Assembly (NCBI RefSeq): GCF_017897595.1
Contig: NZ_JAGKIK010000011.1
Coordinates: 62,001 to 126,000, forward strand
From: Aquimarina sp. U1-2
GTDB lineage: Bacteria > Bacteroidota > Bacteroidia > Flavobacteriales > Flavobacteriaceae
Direction of reading: 5' to 3'
DNA length: 64,000 nt
The position numbers and the translations under genes were made by a program. The notes under the pieces were generated by a model that was given only the letters and a program-made list of their open reading frames with translations, was not told the origin of the DNA and did not search any database. Shown piece by piece: positions 26,387-35,590 of this stretch. The first letter of the stretch is position 1, and every line of letters starts with the position of its first letter.

Positions 26387-27523
26387 TTAGCTATACCTTA
26401 CTTTTCTCAATATGCGTATGCTTTCTTTATAAGATGAATATACTTCGTTATCATAGTTTTTTAAAATCGTTTTGGCTTCTTCTAGTTTTTCTATTGCATC
26501 GCTAAAATCGTTAAAGTAACACAAAAGATAGGTAGCCGGAAGATTACGTATATCTTTTTTTTCAGTAACGGTCAAATGAGTTTTGCGCTTCAATTTTTCT
26601 AGCAAGGTATTATTACTATTGTATAGATGATACAATGTTTTGCGATCAAATTGTGGGGGCTCAAAAAGAAGTTTACTATCAATATCATAGCGTGCATTAT
26701 CTTTAAAGGTAATAACGACTTCTTCCAAGGGGTAATAGGTATACTTGTCCTGCAAACCTAATTGTACGTACTCAATAATTTTAAATTGATCTTCAGAAAT
26801 AGTAATACGTACTTCATCTAATTCAGAATAGAAAAGTTTTACATGTTCGTTGATCAATTCGATATCTACTCTAGAAAAGTAGATATCATCATTTTGTCTT
26901 TTTTCTTTGGCCGCCCAGCATACCACAAAATATTCTTTAAATACTTTATAATTGGGATTGTAATCTTTTCTAGAGGTCATGAAATCGAAAACTCCGTCTA
27001 GTGTAAGTTCTATATTGTTTTGCGCATGGCTTTCGATCGAACTTACGATTTCAGAATTGGTATCTTTAATTTCGATATCAAAAACTTTTGGCATACTTAT
27101 ACTGCCATCTCTTAGAAATACGGTGCCTCCATAATATTTCCAGATATTTTTGCGCAGTGCGCATAGCTTACCTTCCAGGGATCGAATGGAGACTAGCCCT
27201 ACAACTTTATCACTTGGTAAATGAGGGAAGGGAATATTTTCATAAGCAACCAGAGGAGGATTATCTAAATATGCATTGACTAGATTTTGGATTTTACTGT
27301 CGTCAAAAAAATCGGTTCCCACGATTTGATTATCTTCATCCTCGACACCAATTACGATGTACGAATTGTTCTTAGGATTAGAATTTGCGAGAGCGCAGAT
27401 GTGTTTTAAGAATTTGGCTTTACCTTCTTTTTCACCAATATTGAGTTTACGCTTTTTATCATAAAAACTATTTTCGTCATTATGGGCTAGAAGATTTTTA
27501 ATAAGAAGCCGTTTATTGATCAT
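26387..27523 (-). CDS. AlbA_2 (Schlafen-type) domain protein
   Basis: A 378-residue protein. The N terminus (about 20-150) matches the AlbA_2/Schlafen putative nucleic-acid/ATP-binding domain: KEGKAKFLKHICALANS, YIVIGVEDEDNQIVGTDFFD and an SMPKVFDIEI-type end. The C-terminal ~200 residues are helical and not recognised. The start at 27523 (MINKRLLIKNLL) is preferred over 27541, six codons earlier. Homologues with this layout are common single genes in Flavobacteriia and are usually annotated as ATP-binding; a role in nucleic-acid regulation is only inferred. Confidence 0.8.
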   Translation of the reverse strand: MINKRLLIKNLLAHNDENSFYDKKRKLNIGEKEGKAKFLKHICALANSNPKNNSYIVIGVEDEDNQIVGTDFFDDSKIQNLVNAYLDNPPLVAYENIPFPHLPSDKVVGLVSIRSLEGKLCALRKNIWKYYGGTVFLRDGSISMPKVFDIEIKDTNSEIVSSIESHAQNNIELTLDGVFDFMTSRKDYNPNYKVFKEYFVVCWAAKEKRQNDDIYFSRVDIELINEHVKLFYSELDEVRITISEDQFKIIEYVQLGLQDKYTYYPLEEVVITFKDNARYDIDSKLLFEPPQFDRKTLYHLYNSNNTLLEKLKRKTHLTVTEKKDIRNLPATYLLCYFNDFSDAIEKLEEAKTILKNYDNEVYSSYKESIRILRKVRYS

Positions 27524-27624
27524 TCTCTTTCCAAATACCAAAGGTTAGATTCTCCCATATAAACTTAGCCAAAAAAATTGGGTCGACCATGTAGAGAGAA
27601 TAAAGAAATTAAACCAGTTCATCA

Positions 27625-28374
27625 TCAACTTTTTTTAACTATGGTACTACTGGCTTGTGCAGTAGGAAACACGATCAAATCGGCAATATTAACGTGATAC
27701 GGTCTTGTAACTACAAAAGCAATAATATCGGCAATATCCTGTGCTGTTAATGGGTCGAAGCCTTTGTATACCTCATCAGCTCGCCTGTCATCTCCTTTAA
27801 AACGTATACTACTAAATTCAGTTTCTACAAGTCCGGGATGTATGGCACCTACTTTGATGTCATAGGGATTAAGATCTATCTGCATACTTTTATTGATTGC
27901 ATCTACGGCATGTTTACTTGCACAATACACATTTCCGTTGGGGTATACTTCTTTTCCCGCAATAGAACCGATATTAATGATATGTCCTGATTTTTGAGCT
28001 ATCATCTTAGGCATAATAGCTTTAGAAACATATAAAAGTCCCTTTACATTACTATCAATCATGGCGTCCCAATCGTCGATACTTCCTGTTTGTATCGGGT
28101 CTAAACCATGAGCATTACCTGCATTGTTAATCAATATATCTATAGTAGCGAATGCTTCAGGTAAGTTTTTGATCATATCAAACACCTGTTCTTTTTCTCG
28201 TACATCAAAACAAAGTGTATGCACTGCTACTTTTGTGTTCAATTCATTGGCAAGACGCTCCAATCGCTCTTGCCTTCTTCCGCAAATAATGAGATTGATA
28301 TGATGTTCTGCGAATACTTTCGCAGTTGCTTTTCCAATTCCGCTAGTGGCTCCGGTAATTAATGCTGTTTTCAT
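27625..28374 (-). CDS. SDR family NAD(P)-dependent oxidoreductase
   Basis: A 249-residue classical short-chain dehydrogenase with cofactor motif ALITGATSGIGKATA, NNAG (LINNAGNAHG), catalytic Ser in IINIGSIAGKEVYPNG and YCASKHAV (Tyr-x3-Lys). It resembles the YdfG-like serine/3-hydroxy-acid dehydrogenase group, but substrate is uncertain. I choose the ATG at 28374, where family members begin; an upstream ATG at 28398 lies inside repeat C copy 2 and would add eight Lys-rich residues (MKNKKYKQ). The repeat reaches the preferred start codon. Confidence 0.9.
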   Translation of the reverse strand: MKTALITGATSGIGKATAKVFAEHHINLIICGRRQERLERLANELNTKVAVHTLCFDVREKEQVFDMIKNLPEAFATIDILINNAGNAHGLDPIQTGSIDDWDAMIDSNVKGLLYVSKAIMPKMIAQKSGHIINIGSIAGKEVYPNGNVYCASKHAVDAINKSMQIDLNPYDIKVGAIHPGLVETEFSSIRFKGDDRRADEVYKGFDPLTAQDIADIIAFVVTRPYHVNIADLIVFPTAQASSTIVKKS

Positions 28375-28467
28375 CTGTTTGTATTTTTTGTTTTTCATTT
28401 GTCAGATGGAATCGCCATATAATCATATCGGTGGGTATCATCCTCATGGTTATGGCTTATTTCATAC
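28375..28467 (-). repeat. family C element, copy 2 (abuts a start codon)
   Basis: Highly similar to 15381-15472. On the gene strand it has a perfect GCCATA / TATGGC stem around ACCATGAGGATGATACCC, then GATTCCATCTGAC and an A-rich tract ending AAACAG before the SDR start codon. Confidence 0.72.
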
Positions 28468-28899
28468 GTTTAAATCTTTTTAATTGTTTTTGAAAACGAA
28501 ATAATTAAAAAATTGAGAACGTATGTAACCGCTACGCTCTCACATTAAAAATTTTAAATCCTGCACTCTACCTGGCTTGTTCGCTAAAAATGCTTACCAA
28601 ATATTTTTTTAACGCTCCACCCTGTAAAGTAACTTTTAAAATTTATTACTATTCGTTTCATTGCTACAAATTTTTATATGCAACACTGTATGATATGCTC
28701 CGTCTTTGTAAGGCCATCATCAACAAAATGATGAGCACGCTTGTGTTTATACCGAGCATAATGAAGTTTAAATATACTGTAAAAATTGGGCATTTACGGG
28801 GTACATTTAACCAAGAATTAACAAGATGATGAAAAATATTTTAACAATTTGCATTGCTGAATAAGTAATATTAAATTCACGCTTTTAAAAATTACATAG
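28468..28899. other. intergenic stretch upstream of the Bat cluster
   Basis: Divergent spacer between the SDR and moxR genes. It is AT-rich and presumably holds both promoters; no box is convincing, and there is no gene or repeat beyond family C copy 2. Confidence 0.45.
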
Positions 28900-29901
28900 A
28901 TGGAAGAAAACAGTTCTATTGATATTGCTTCAATCAACCAGAAAATAGAGAAAGAATCTGCTTTTGTAGATTTACTTACCCTAGAAATGAATAAGGTTAT
29001 TGTAGGCCAAAAACATATGGTAGAGCGTCTGCTTATTGGCTTACTGGGACAAGGACATATTTTACTCGAAGGGGTCCCTGGACTTGCAAAAACACTTGCG
29101 ATTAATACCCTGGCCAAGGCAGTACAAGGTAGTTTTAGCCGAATACAATTTACACCAGATCTGTTACCCGCAGATGTAGTAGGTACCCTAATTTTTAATA
29201 TGAAGGAGAATGACTTCTCCATTAAAAAAGGACCTATTTTCGCAAATTTTGTGTTGGCAGATGAAATTAACCGTGCTCCTGCAAAAGTACAAAGTGCGTT
29301 GCTAGAGGCCATGCAAGAAAAACAGGTAACCATAGGCGATGAGACATTCGTACTAGACAAACCATTTTTGGTAATGGCAACACAAAACCCTGTAGAGCAA
29401 GAGGGAACGTATCCTTTGCCAGAAGCACAAGTCGATCGATTTATGTTGAAAACCGTAATCGATTATCCCAAATTAGACGAAGAGCAATTGATTGTGCGAG
29501 CGAATCTGAAAGGGTCTTTTGAGCAAGTAAATCCCGTAGTGTCTTTAGAGCAGATTTTAAATGCGCAAAAAGCAGTTAGGGAAGTGTATATGGATGAAAA
29601 AATTGAAAAATATATATTGGATATCATTTTTGCGACGCGTTATCCCGAAAAATATGGTCTCGAAGAGCTTAAGCCATTAATCAATTTTGGAGCTTCACCT
29701 CGTGGTAGTATTAACTTGGCAACTGCTTCAAAATGTTATGCATTTATTAGAAGAAGGGGTTATGTTATTCCTGAAGACGTTCGAGCCATTGTTCATGATG
29801 TATTGCGTCATCGTATTGGGATCACATATGAAGCCGAAGCCGAAAACGTGACGTCTGTTGATATTATTAACAAAATCGTCAATGAGATTGAAGTACCTTA
29901 A
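28900..29901 (+). CDS. MoxR family AAA+ ATPase
   Basis: A 333-residue MoxR ATPase. Walker A is GVPGLAKTLAI, Walker B VLADEINRAP, sensor region ATQNPVEQEGTYPLPEAQVD, followed by the lid domain. MoxR proteins act as chaperone-like ATPases with von Willebrand A (vWA) partners. It is the first gene of the Bat cluster: DUF58, a two-TM protein, BatA, BatB, BatC, BatD and BatE follow on the same strand. The start ATG follows TTACATAG with no strong Shine-Dalgarno, usual for Bacteroidota. Confidence 0.95.
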   Translation: MEENSSIDIASINQKIEKESAFVDLLTLEMNKVIVGQKHMVERLLIGLLGQGHILLEGVPGLAKTLAINTLAKAVQGSFSRIQFTPDLLPADVVGTLIFNMKENDFSIKKGPIFANFVLADEINRAPAKVQSALLEAMQEKQVTIGDETFVLDKPFLVMATQNPVEQEGTYPLPEAQVDRFMLKTVIDYPKLDEEQLIVRANLKGSFEQVNPVVSLEQILNAQKAVREVYMDEKIEKYILDIIFATRYPEKYGLEELKPLINFGASPRGSINLATASKCYAFIRRRGYVIPEDVRAIVHDVLRHRIGITYEAEAENVTSVDIINKIVNEIEVP

Positions 29902-29988
29902 TAGTTTATTGTTTGAGGTTTAGGGTTTTAAGTGAGTTAAACTTGAAACTTAAAACTTTTGCAAAGCAAATAAACTTGAAACCAAACA

Positions 29989-30855
29989 ATGGATACCAAA
30001 GAGTTACTAAAGAAAGTTCGCAAGATCGAAATAAAAACACGTCGCTTAAGCGACCATATTTTTGGAGGAGAATATCATTCTACCTTCAAAGGTCGTGGTA
30101 TGACTTTTAGCGAAGTGCGACAATATCAATTTGGAGACGACGTGCGTACGATTGACTGGAACGTTACCGCACGATACAATGAGCCTTATATTAAAGTATT
30201 TGAAGAAGAACGCGAGCTTACCATGATGTTAATGGTCGATGTGTCGGGTTCTCAATTTTTTGGCACGCAGCAACAATTCAAGAAAGAAATCATTACCGAA
30301 ATTGCTGCAACATTGGCTTTTTCAGCTACACAAAACAATGATAAAATTGGATTGATATTATTTACAGATGGGATAGAACTCTTTATTCCGCCTAAAAAAG
30401 GAAGATCTCACGTGCTTAGAATCATTAGAGAATTACTAGAGTTCGAACCTAAAAGCAAAAAGACCGATATCACAGAGGCGCTAAAATTTTTATCGAACGT
30501 GATGAAGAAAAAAGCGATCGTCTTTATACTGTCAGATTTTATAGCTGATGATTACCAGCAAACCCTTAAAATAGTTGGTGGCAAGCACGATGTAACTGGT
30601 ATTAGAATATATGACCAGCGAGAAGAGAAGATCCCGAATCTGGGAATGGTGCATATGGAAGATGAAGAAACCGGAGAGCTCATGTTGGTCAATACGAGCT
30701 CAAAAAAAACTCGAATCGAGTATACCAAGTATTATCAGGATCGAGTACACTACTTTAAAGATAGTTTTAACCGAAGCGGTGCAGGTTCATTAAGCAGCAG
30801 AGTAGACGAAAGCTACGTAAAAAAATTATTAGGCTATTTTAAAAGAAGAGGCTAA
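29989..30855 (+). CDS. DUF58 domain protein (Bat cluster)
   Basis: A 288-residue cytoplasmic protein with the DUF58 signature (GRGMTFSEVRQYQFGDDVRT then IDWNVTARYNEPYIKVF) and a vWA-like fold carrying a MIDAS-type DVSGSQ motif near residue 81. DUF58 proteins accompany MoxR ATPases and are thought to be their partners. The gap to moxR is 87 bases and contains near-repeats of ACTTGAAACTTAAAAC and AAACTTGAAACC. The next gene starts within 90 bases, so it is in the same transcript. Confidence 0.92.
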   Translation: MDTKELLKKVRKIEIKTRRLSDHIFGGEYHSTFKGRGMTFSEVRQYQFGDDVRTIDWNVTARYNEPYIKVFEEERELTMMLMVDVSGSQFFGTQQQFKKEIITEIAATLAFSATQNNDKIGLILFTDGIELFIPPKKGRSHVLRIIRELLEFEPKSKKTDITEALKFLSNVMKKKAIVFILSDFIADDYQQTLKIVGGKHDVTGIRIYDQREEKIPNLGMVHMEDEETGELMLVNTSSKKTRIEYTKYYQDRVHYFKDSFNRSGAGSLSSRVDESYVKKLLGYFKRRG

Positions 30856-30910
30856 TAAAGAACTACAAATGAAGAATTACGAATTACAAAGAATAAAAAT
30901 AAGAAATTCG

Positions 30911-30940
30911 ATTCCCCCTTTGAAGGGGGTTAGGGGGATG
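30911..30940. repeat. family D repeat copy overlapping a start codon
   Basis: ATTCCCCCTTTGAAGGGGGT followed by TAGGGGGATG. The final ATG is the likely start of the next gene. CCCCCTTTGAAGGGGG is a self-complementary hairpin just upstream of that start and could affect translation. Confidence 0.7.
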
Positions 30941-32527
30941 TTGCTGATATCCTTCTTGTTGCTTTTTGTTGAAATGAGTTTTGCTCAAGTCTCTGCCACC
31001 ATAGATTCGACATCTATTCAAATTGGAGAAGAGATTCGCTATAAAGTGCAAGTTGAAGCAGATGCTTCTCAAATTGTAGTTTTTCCAGAGGGGCAAACAT
31101 TTACCCCACTCGAAGTTATTGAATCTTACAAAATCGATACGGTAAAAAAAGCTGAGATACTCGCACTTACCAAAGAATACGCTTTAACTCAGTTTGATTC
31201 TGGCAGGTATGTTATACCTCAACAAAAGGTGCGTATTGGCGATCGGGTATTGTATACAGATTCATTAACGGTTGAAGTACGAGATGTGCCGGTAGATACG
31301 ACCCAACAAAAAATGTTCGAAATTAAGCCCTTGGTAGATGTTGATGCCTCCTCTTTTAACTGGAGAGCATATATTTGGTGGATTATCATTCCTGTACTTT
31401 TATTAGGATTGATCGCTTTTTTTGTATTTAGGAAGAAGAAAAAGAAAAAAAAGAAAGAAGAGGAACTCCCCCCTTACGAAAGAGCGATGCTAGCACTTAA
31501 ACGTATCGACGAATCTCATTTGCTGGAAAAAGAATCGCATAAAGAGTATTACTCACAATTAAGTGAGACCGCGCGTCGGTATATTGATGAAGAAGTTTAT
31601 GACCATGCTCTCGAAAGTACGACCGACGAACTGATCATTCGACTAGATGAAGAGATTAAATCGGGGTCGCTTGATCTTGATAGGCAAACTATAGAAGAAC
31701 TTAAGAACGTACTCAAAACAGCCGATATGGCTAAGTTTGCCAGATCAAAACCAGATGTAGGCACAGCAAAAGCAGACAGAAATGTAATAGAACGTGTTAT
31801 TACACAAACCAAAGAAGCCATTCCTGAACCTACTGAAGAAGAATTATTAGCCGATGAGGAGTATCGAAGAATAGTTGCCGAAAAAAAGCGAAGAAAAAAA
31901 ATTATTATTGGCAGTCTTGCCGCAGTTGCCGTAGTAGCAATTACCCTCATTGCTTTTATAGCTATTAAAGGATATGACCTGGTTAAAGATACGCTACTGG
32001 GTCACCCTACCAAAGAGTTGGCAGAGTCAGAATGGATTACTAGTGCTTATGGTGCGCCACCGGTTACTATTTCTACGCCAAAGGTATTGCTGCGAAATAA
32101 CTTCAAATTGACCGAAGAACAAAAGCAGGTGCTCAAAGGCAATGAAACTTTTGTCTATGGCAGCTTGCTTGGTGATTTCTACATTTCAGTAAGTACGGTA
32201 AGTTTCAATCAAAAAACTGAAATGGATCTCGAAAAAGCAGTAGAGGGCGCTATCGGAGGTATGGAGTCTCAAGGAGCCAAAAATATAACGTTTAAAACAG
32301 ATAAATATCAAACCTTGGGAGGTGCCGACGGACTTAAAGTCTACGGCAGTATGGAAAAAGAAAATCCGCTATCCAAAAAGATGCAAAAGGGAGATTATTT
32401 CATGTTGAACTTTGCTGAAAAAGGCGGTTTCCAACAAATTATGGTCGTCTATAATTCAGACGATCGGTATGCAAAAGATATTGCAGAACGTATTATTAAT
32501 TCTGTAGAACTTAGAAATGCCAAATAA
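30938..32527 (+). CDS. two-TM Bat-cluster protein of unknown function
   Basis: A 529-residue membrane protein. It has a signal peptide (MLLISFLLLFVEMSFAQ), a periplasmic beta-sandwich-like domain similar in style to BatD (about 20-140), a TM segment (about 148-168) followed by a KKKKKKKK stop-transfer run, a helical charged cytoplasmic part with EYYSQLSETARRYIDE (also seen in MoxR-cluster proteins), a second TM (about 325-348) and a C-terminal domain. The start is uncertain: an in-frame ATG at 30869 would prepend 23 residues (including IPPLKGVRGM) encoded largely by repeat D, which is unlikely to be a native signal peptide. It lies between DUF58 and BatA, 2 bases before the latter. Confidence 0.8.
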   Translation: MLLISFLLLFVEMSFAQVSATIDSTSIQIGEEIRYKVQVEADASQIVVFPEGQTFTPLEVIESYKIDTVKKAEILALTKEYALTQFDSGRYVIPQQKVRIGDRVLYTDSLTVEVRDVPVDTTQQKMFEIKPLVDVDASSFNWRAYIWWIIIPVLLLGLIAFFVFRKKKKKKKKEEELPPYERAMLALKRIDESHLLEKESHKEYYSQLSETARRYIDEEVYDHALESTTDELIIRLDEEIKSGSLDLDRQTIEELKNVLKTADMAKFARSKPDVGTAKADRNVIERVITQTKEAIPEPTEEELLADEEYRRIVAEKKRRKKIIIGSLAAVAVVAITLIAFIAIKGYDLVKDTLLGHPTKELAESEWITSAYGAPPVTISTPKVLLRNNFKLTEEQKQVLKGNETFVYGSLLGDFYISVSTVSFNQKTEMDLEKAVEGAIGGMESQGAKNITFKTDKYQTLGGADGLKVYGSMEKENPLSKKMQKGDYFMLNFAEKGGFQQIMVVYNSDDRYAKDIAERIINSVELRNAK

Positions 32528-32529
32528 TC

Positions 32530-33534
32530 ATGTTTGAAAATTTTACATTTGAAAATCCACAATTTTTCTGGTTGTTTTTATTGCTACCATTAGCGATCAC
32601 ATGGTTTATATGGAAACGTAATACGCAACAGGCAGAATTAAAGATGTCGAGTTTACAGGGATTTAAAGTATCTGGCAATTGGCTGGCCAAGCTAAAACCG
32701 TTATTGTTTATACTTAGAATTTTGGCGATGTCACTTATTATTACGGCATTAGCAAGACCCAGAACCGTAGATGTTTCTACCAAAACGAAGACCACCAAAG
32801 GGATTGATATTATTATGGCCATAGATGTGTCTGCAAGTATGTTAGCCAAAGACCTTCGACCTAATCGATTAGAAGCCTTAAAAGAAGTCGCTGCAGAATT
32901 CGTAAAAGGAAGACCTAGCGATCGTATAGGATTAGTCGTGTATGCCGGTGAAAGTTTTACCAAAACCCCGATTACCAGCGACAAATCTATTGTGCTTAGT
33001 AGTATGAAGGATATAAAGTATGATAACGTTCTGGAAAACGGTACCGCAATTGGAATGGGTCTGGCAACAGCTGTAAATCGATTAAAAGAAAGCAAAGCTA
33101 AAAGTAAAGTTATTATTTTATTGACCGATGGTTCTAATAATGCAGGGTTTATTGATCCTAAAATTGCTTCAGAATTGGCAGTAGAATACGGCATCAAAAC
33201 ATATACCATTGGTTTAGGAACAAATGGCATGGCTCTTGCTCCTGTGGCCATACTTCCCAACGGATCGTTTCAATATGGAAGAGTGCAGGTAGAGATTGAC
33301 GAAGATTTACTTAAAGAAATCGCAAAAGCAACAGGGGGTAAGTATTTCAGGGCTACAAATAATAAAAAATTAGAAGAGATCTATCAAGAAATTGATAAAT
33401 TGGAAAAAACAGATATCGAAGAATTTAAATTCTATAATTATGAAGAAAAGTTTAGATCATTCGTCTTGCTGGCGGGAGTATTGATCTTTTTCGAATTTCT
33501 ATTACGATATACTGTGTTTAGAAGTTTTATATGA
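32530..33534 (+). CDS. batA: BatA, vWA domain membrane protein
   Basis: A 334-residue protein: N-terminal TM pair (about 10-30 and 58-78), a von Willebrand A domain (about 90-290) with intact MIDAS motif MAIDVSASML, TITSDKS-type loop and LLTDGSNNAG, and a C-terminal TM (about 310-330). It belongs to the BatA/BatB aerotolerance proteins, first described in Bacteroides fragilis. The vWA domain probably assembles with BatB under MoxR control. It starts 2 bases after the preceding gene and is followed by batB after 63 bases. Confidence 0.93.
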   Translation: MFENFTFENPQFFWLFLLLPLAITWFIWKRNTQQAELKMSSLQGFKVSGNWLAKLKPLLFILRILAMSLIITALARPRTVDVSTKTKTTKGIDIIMAIDVSASMLAKDLRPNRLEALKEVAAEFVKGRPSDRIGLVVYAGESFTKTPITSDKSIVLSSMKDIKYDNVLENGTAIGMGLATAVNRLKESKAKSKVIILLTDGSNNAGFIDPKIASELAVEYGIKTYTIGLGTNGMALAPVAILPNGSFQYGRVQVEIDEDLLKEIAKATGGKYFRATNNKKLEEIYQEIDKLEKTDIEEFKFYNYEEKFRSFVLLAGVLIFFEFLLRYTVFRSFI

Positions 33535-33597
33535 TATCAAATTATAAAGGTTCCATAATTAAAACATAGGCTATCAACTACAAACTATAGACGTGTA

Positions 33598-34632
33598 ATG
33601 TACTTATTAGAAGAAAAAATATATTTCTGGTTGTTATTGAGCATCCCGGTACTTTTAGTGCTGTTTTTGGGAGTTTTGATATGGAAAAAAACGACGCAAA
33701 AGAAATTCGCAGATACCGAATTACTTAAAAAGCTAAGTCCAAATCAGTCTATTTTCAAATCAATTTTGAAAACTATTGTGATAAGCCTGGCGTTGGTTTG
33801 TCTCATTATCGCATTGGTAAATCCTAAAGTGGGGACCAAATTAGAGACTGTTAAGCGCGAAGGTGTAGATGTCGTTTTTGCTATCGATGTTTCAAAAAGC
33901 ATGTTGGCCGAGGATATTGCACCTAATAGACTAGAAAAATCCAAGCAGCTCATCACGCAGATTATTAATAATTTGGCTAGTGACAGAATAGGCATTATTG
34001 CGTATGCCGCTAGTGCGTTTCCGCAATTGCCGATTACTACCGATTATGCTTCTGGCAAGATGTTTTTACAAGCTATGAATACAGACATGCTGTCTTCTCA
34101 AGGTACAGCAATTTATGAAGCTATAGAGTTAGCAAAAACGTATTATAATGACGAAGAACAGACCAATAGAGTATTGTTTATCATAAGTGATGGCGAAGAT
34201 CATGAAGGTAATGTTGGTGCCATCGCCGAAGAGGCTGCAAAAGAAGGAATCAAGATATTTACCATAGGTGTAGGTTCTGTAAAAGGAGCTCCCATCCCTA
34301 TAAAACGTAACGGTATTGTGCAGAGCTACAAGAAAAACAGTCAGGGAAATACAGTAATCACAAAATTAAACACGACAACTTTGCAGGAAATTGCCAATCA
34401 GGCAAATGGCACGTACATTGATGGTAAAAATACAGCGAGTGTAGTTGAAGAAGTGACAACGATTCTTCAAAATATGGATAAAAAAGAATTTGAAGCCAAG
34501 CAATTCGCAGACTTCAAAGATCAGTTTCAGTGGTTTTTAGGAGCTGGATTGTTGCTGTTGTTTCTAGATGTTTTCTTATTAGAAAGAAAAACATTGTGGG
34601 TTAAAAAATTAAATCTGTTTAACGAGCAGTAA
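33598..34632 (+). CDS. batB: BatB, vWA domain membrane protein
   Basis: A 344-residue paralogue of BatA with the same TM-TM-vWA-TM plan. The MIDAS motif FAIDVSKSMLAED is intact, followed by RIGIIAYAASAFPQLPIT and LFIISDGEDHEGN. The C-terminal TM near 310-330 is leucine-rich. It starts 63 bases after batA, a spacer carrying a simple TATCAACTACAAACTATAG stretch, and ends one base before batC. BatA and BatB are believed to form a complex in the inner membrane. Confidence 0.93.
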   Translation: MYLLEEKIYFWLLLSIPVLLVLFLGVLIWKKTTQKKFADTELLKKLSPNQSIFKSILKTIVISLALVCLIIALVNPKVGTKLETVKREGVDVVFAIDVSKSMLAEDIAPNRLEKSKQLITQIINNLASDRIGIIAYAASAFPQLPITTDYASGKMFLQAMNTDMLSSQGTAIYEAIELAKTYYNDEEQTNRVLFIISDGEDHEGNVGAIAEEAAKEGIKIFTIGVGSVKGAPIPIKRNGIVQSYKKNSQGNTVITKLNTTTLQEIANQANGTYIDGKNTASVVEEVTTILQNMDKKEFEAKQFADFKDQFQWFLGAGLLLLFLDVFLLERKTLWVKKLNLFNEQ

Positions 34633-34633
34633 A

Positions 34634-35533
34634 ATGAAAAAATTTATAATTTTAATACTAAGTCTGCAATTCGGATTCATCTTTTCGCAAGAAAATCAAC
34701 TCGAAAAGGCTGCTAATAAAGCAAAGCAATATATTGCTCAGGGTAACGAGTTGTTGGTAGATCAAGGTAATTTTTCTAAAGCTGAAGGCGAGTATAGAAA
34801 AGCGATCGCGACCTATCCAGAAAATCCAACAGCCAAGTATAATTTAGCAAATGCATATTACGGTTCTGAAAAATATGATGAAGCTACTTTACGTTATAAA
34901 GAGGCGACCAAAGTGGCAGATGCTACAAAATCTGAAAAACATAGAGCGTTTCATAATCAGGGTAATACCTTTATGGAACAAAAAAAATATAAAGAGGCAA
35001 TAGAAGCGTATAAAAATGCATTACGAAATAATCCGAAAGATGATGAAACGAGATATAATCTGGCATTGGCCAAAAAAATGTTAGAACAGCAAGAGCAGCA
35101 AAACGACCAAAATCAAGATCAAAAAGATCAGAACCAGGATCAGGATCAAAAAGAAGATCAAAAAGAAGATCAAAAAGATCAAAAAGAGGGGGATGATAAG
35201 GAAGAAAAGAAAGGAGATGATGGAGAAAATAAAGACGATCAAAAAGATAAAGGTGACCAGGATAACAAGGAAAAGGATCAGGGAGAAGATCAAAAAGATG
35301 AAGATGGAGAACCCAAGGATGATCAAAAAGATAAAGGAGATCAAGGTGAGCAGGATAAGAACGAACAAGGCGAACCTAAAGAACAGCAGCCACAGCGACC
35401 CCAGGGTCAACTATCTCCGCAGCAGGTAAAAAGTTTACTAGAGGCTATGAATAATGAAGAAAAAAAGGTGCAGGATAAAATTAATGCTAAAAAAACCCAG
35501 GGGAGCAAGGTTAAAACTGAAAAGGACTGGTAG
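34634..35533 (+). CDS. batC: BatC, TPR protein with a long Asp/Gln/Lys-rich tract
   Basis: A 299-residue exported protein: signal peptide (ends GFIFSQ), tetratricopeptide repeats (about 25-150; AKYNLANAYYGSEKYDEAT, HNQGNTFMEQKKYKEAIEAY), then about 100 residues of low-complexity Asp/Gln/Lys/Glu sequence (about 154-255, units like DQKDQNQDQDQKEDQKEDQ) and a short conserved end (LSPQQVKSLLEAMNNEE). The tract is unstable in length between relatives. BatC, with BatB and BatE, is proposed to form a periplasmic complex. Confidence 0.9.
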   Translation: MKKFIILILSLQFGFIFSQENQLEKAANKAKQYIAQGNELLVDQGNFSKAEGEYRKAIATYPENPTAKYNLANAYYGSEKYDEATLRYKEATKVADATKSEKHRAFHNQGNTFMEQKKYKEAIEAYKNALRNNPKDDETRYNLALAKKMLEQQEQQNDQNQDQKDQNQDQDQKEDQKEDQKDQKEGDDKEEKKGDDGENKDDQKDKGDQDNKEKDQGEDQKDEDGEPKDDQKDKGDQGEQDKNEQGEPKEQQPQRPQGQLSPQQVKSLLEAMNNEEKKVQDKINAKKTQGSKVKTEKDW

Positions 35534-35590
35534 CATTCGTGCAATCTTAACCTTTGATATGCTCAAAGGTGTAAATGAAAGTGAATTGAA

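Noticed and set aside
28590-28829. 79-codon plus-strand frame in the spacer before moxR
   Set aside because: Composition is AT-driven with no motif, no signal and no promoter; it is probably chance.
35081-35410. Minus-strand frame of leucine, isoleucine and phenylalanine only
   Set aside because: It is the antisense of the Asp/Gln/Lys-rich tract of batC; the composition explains it.
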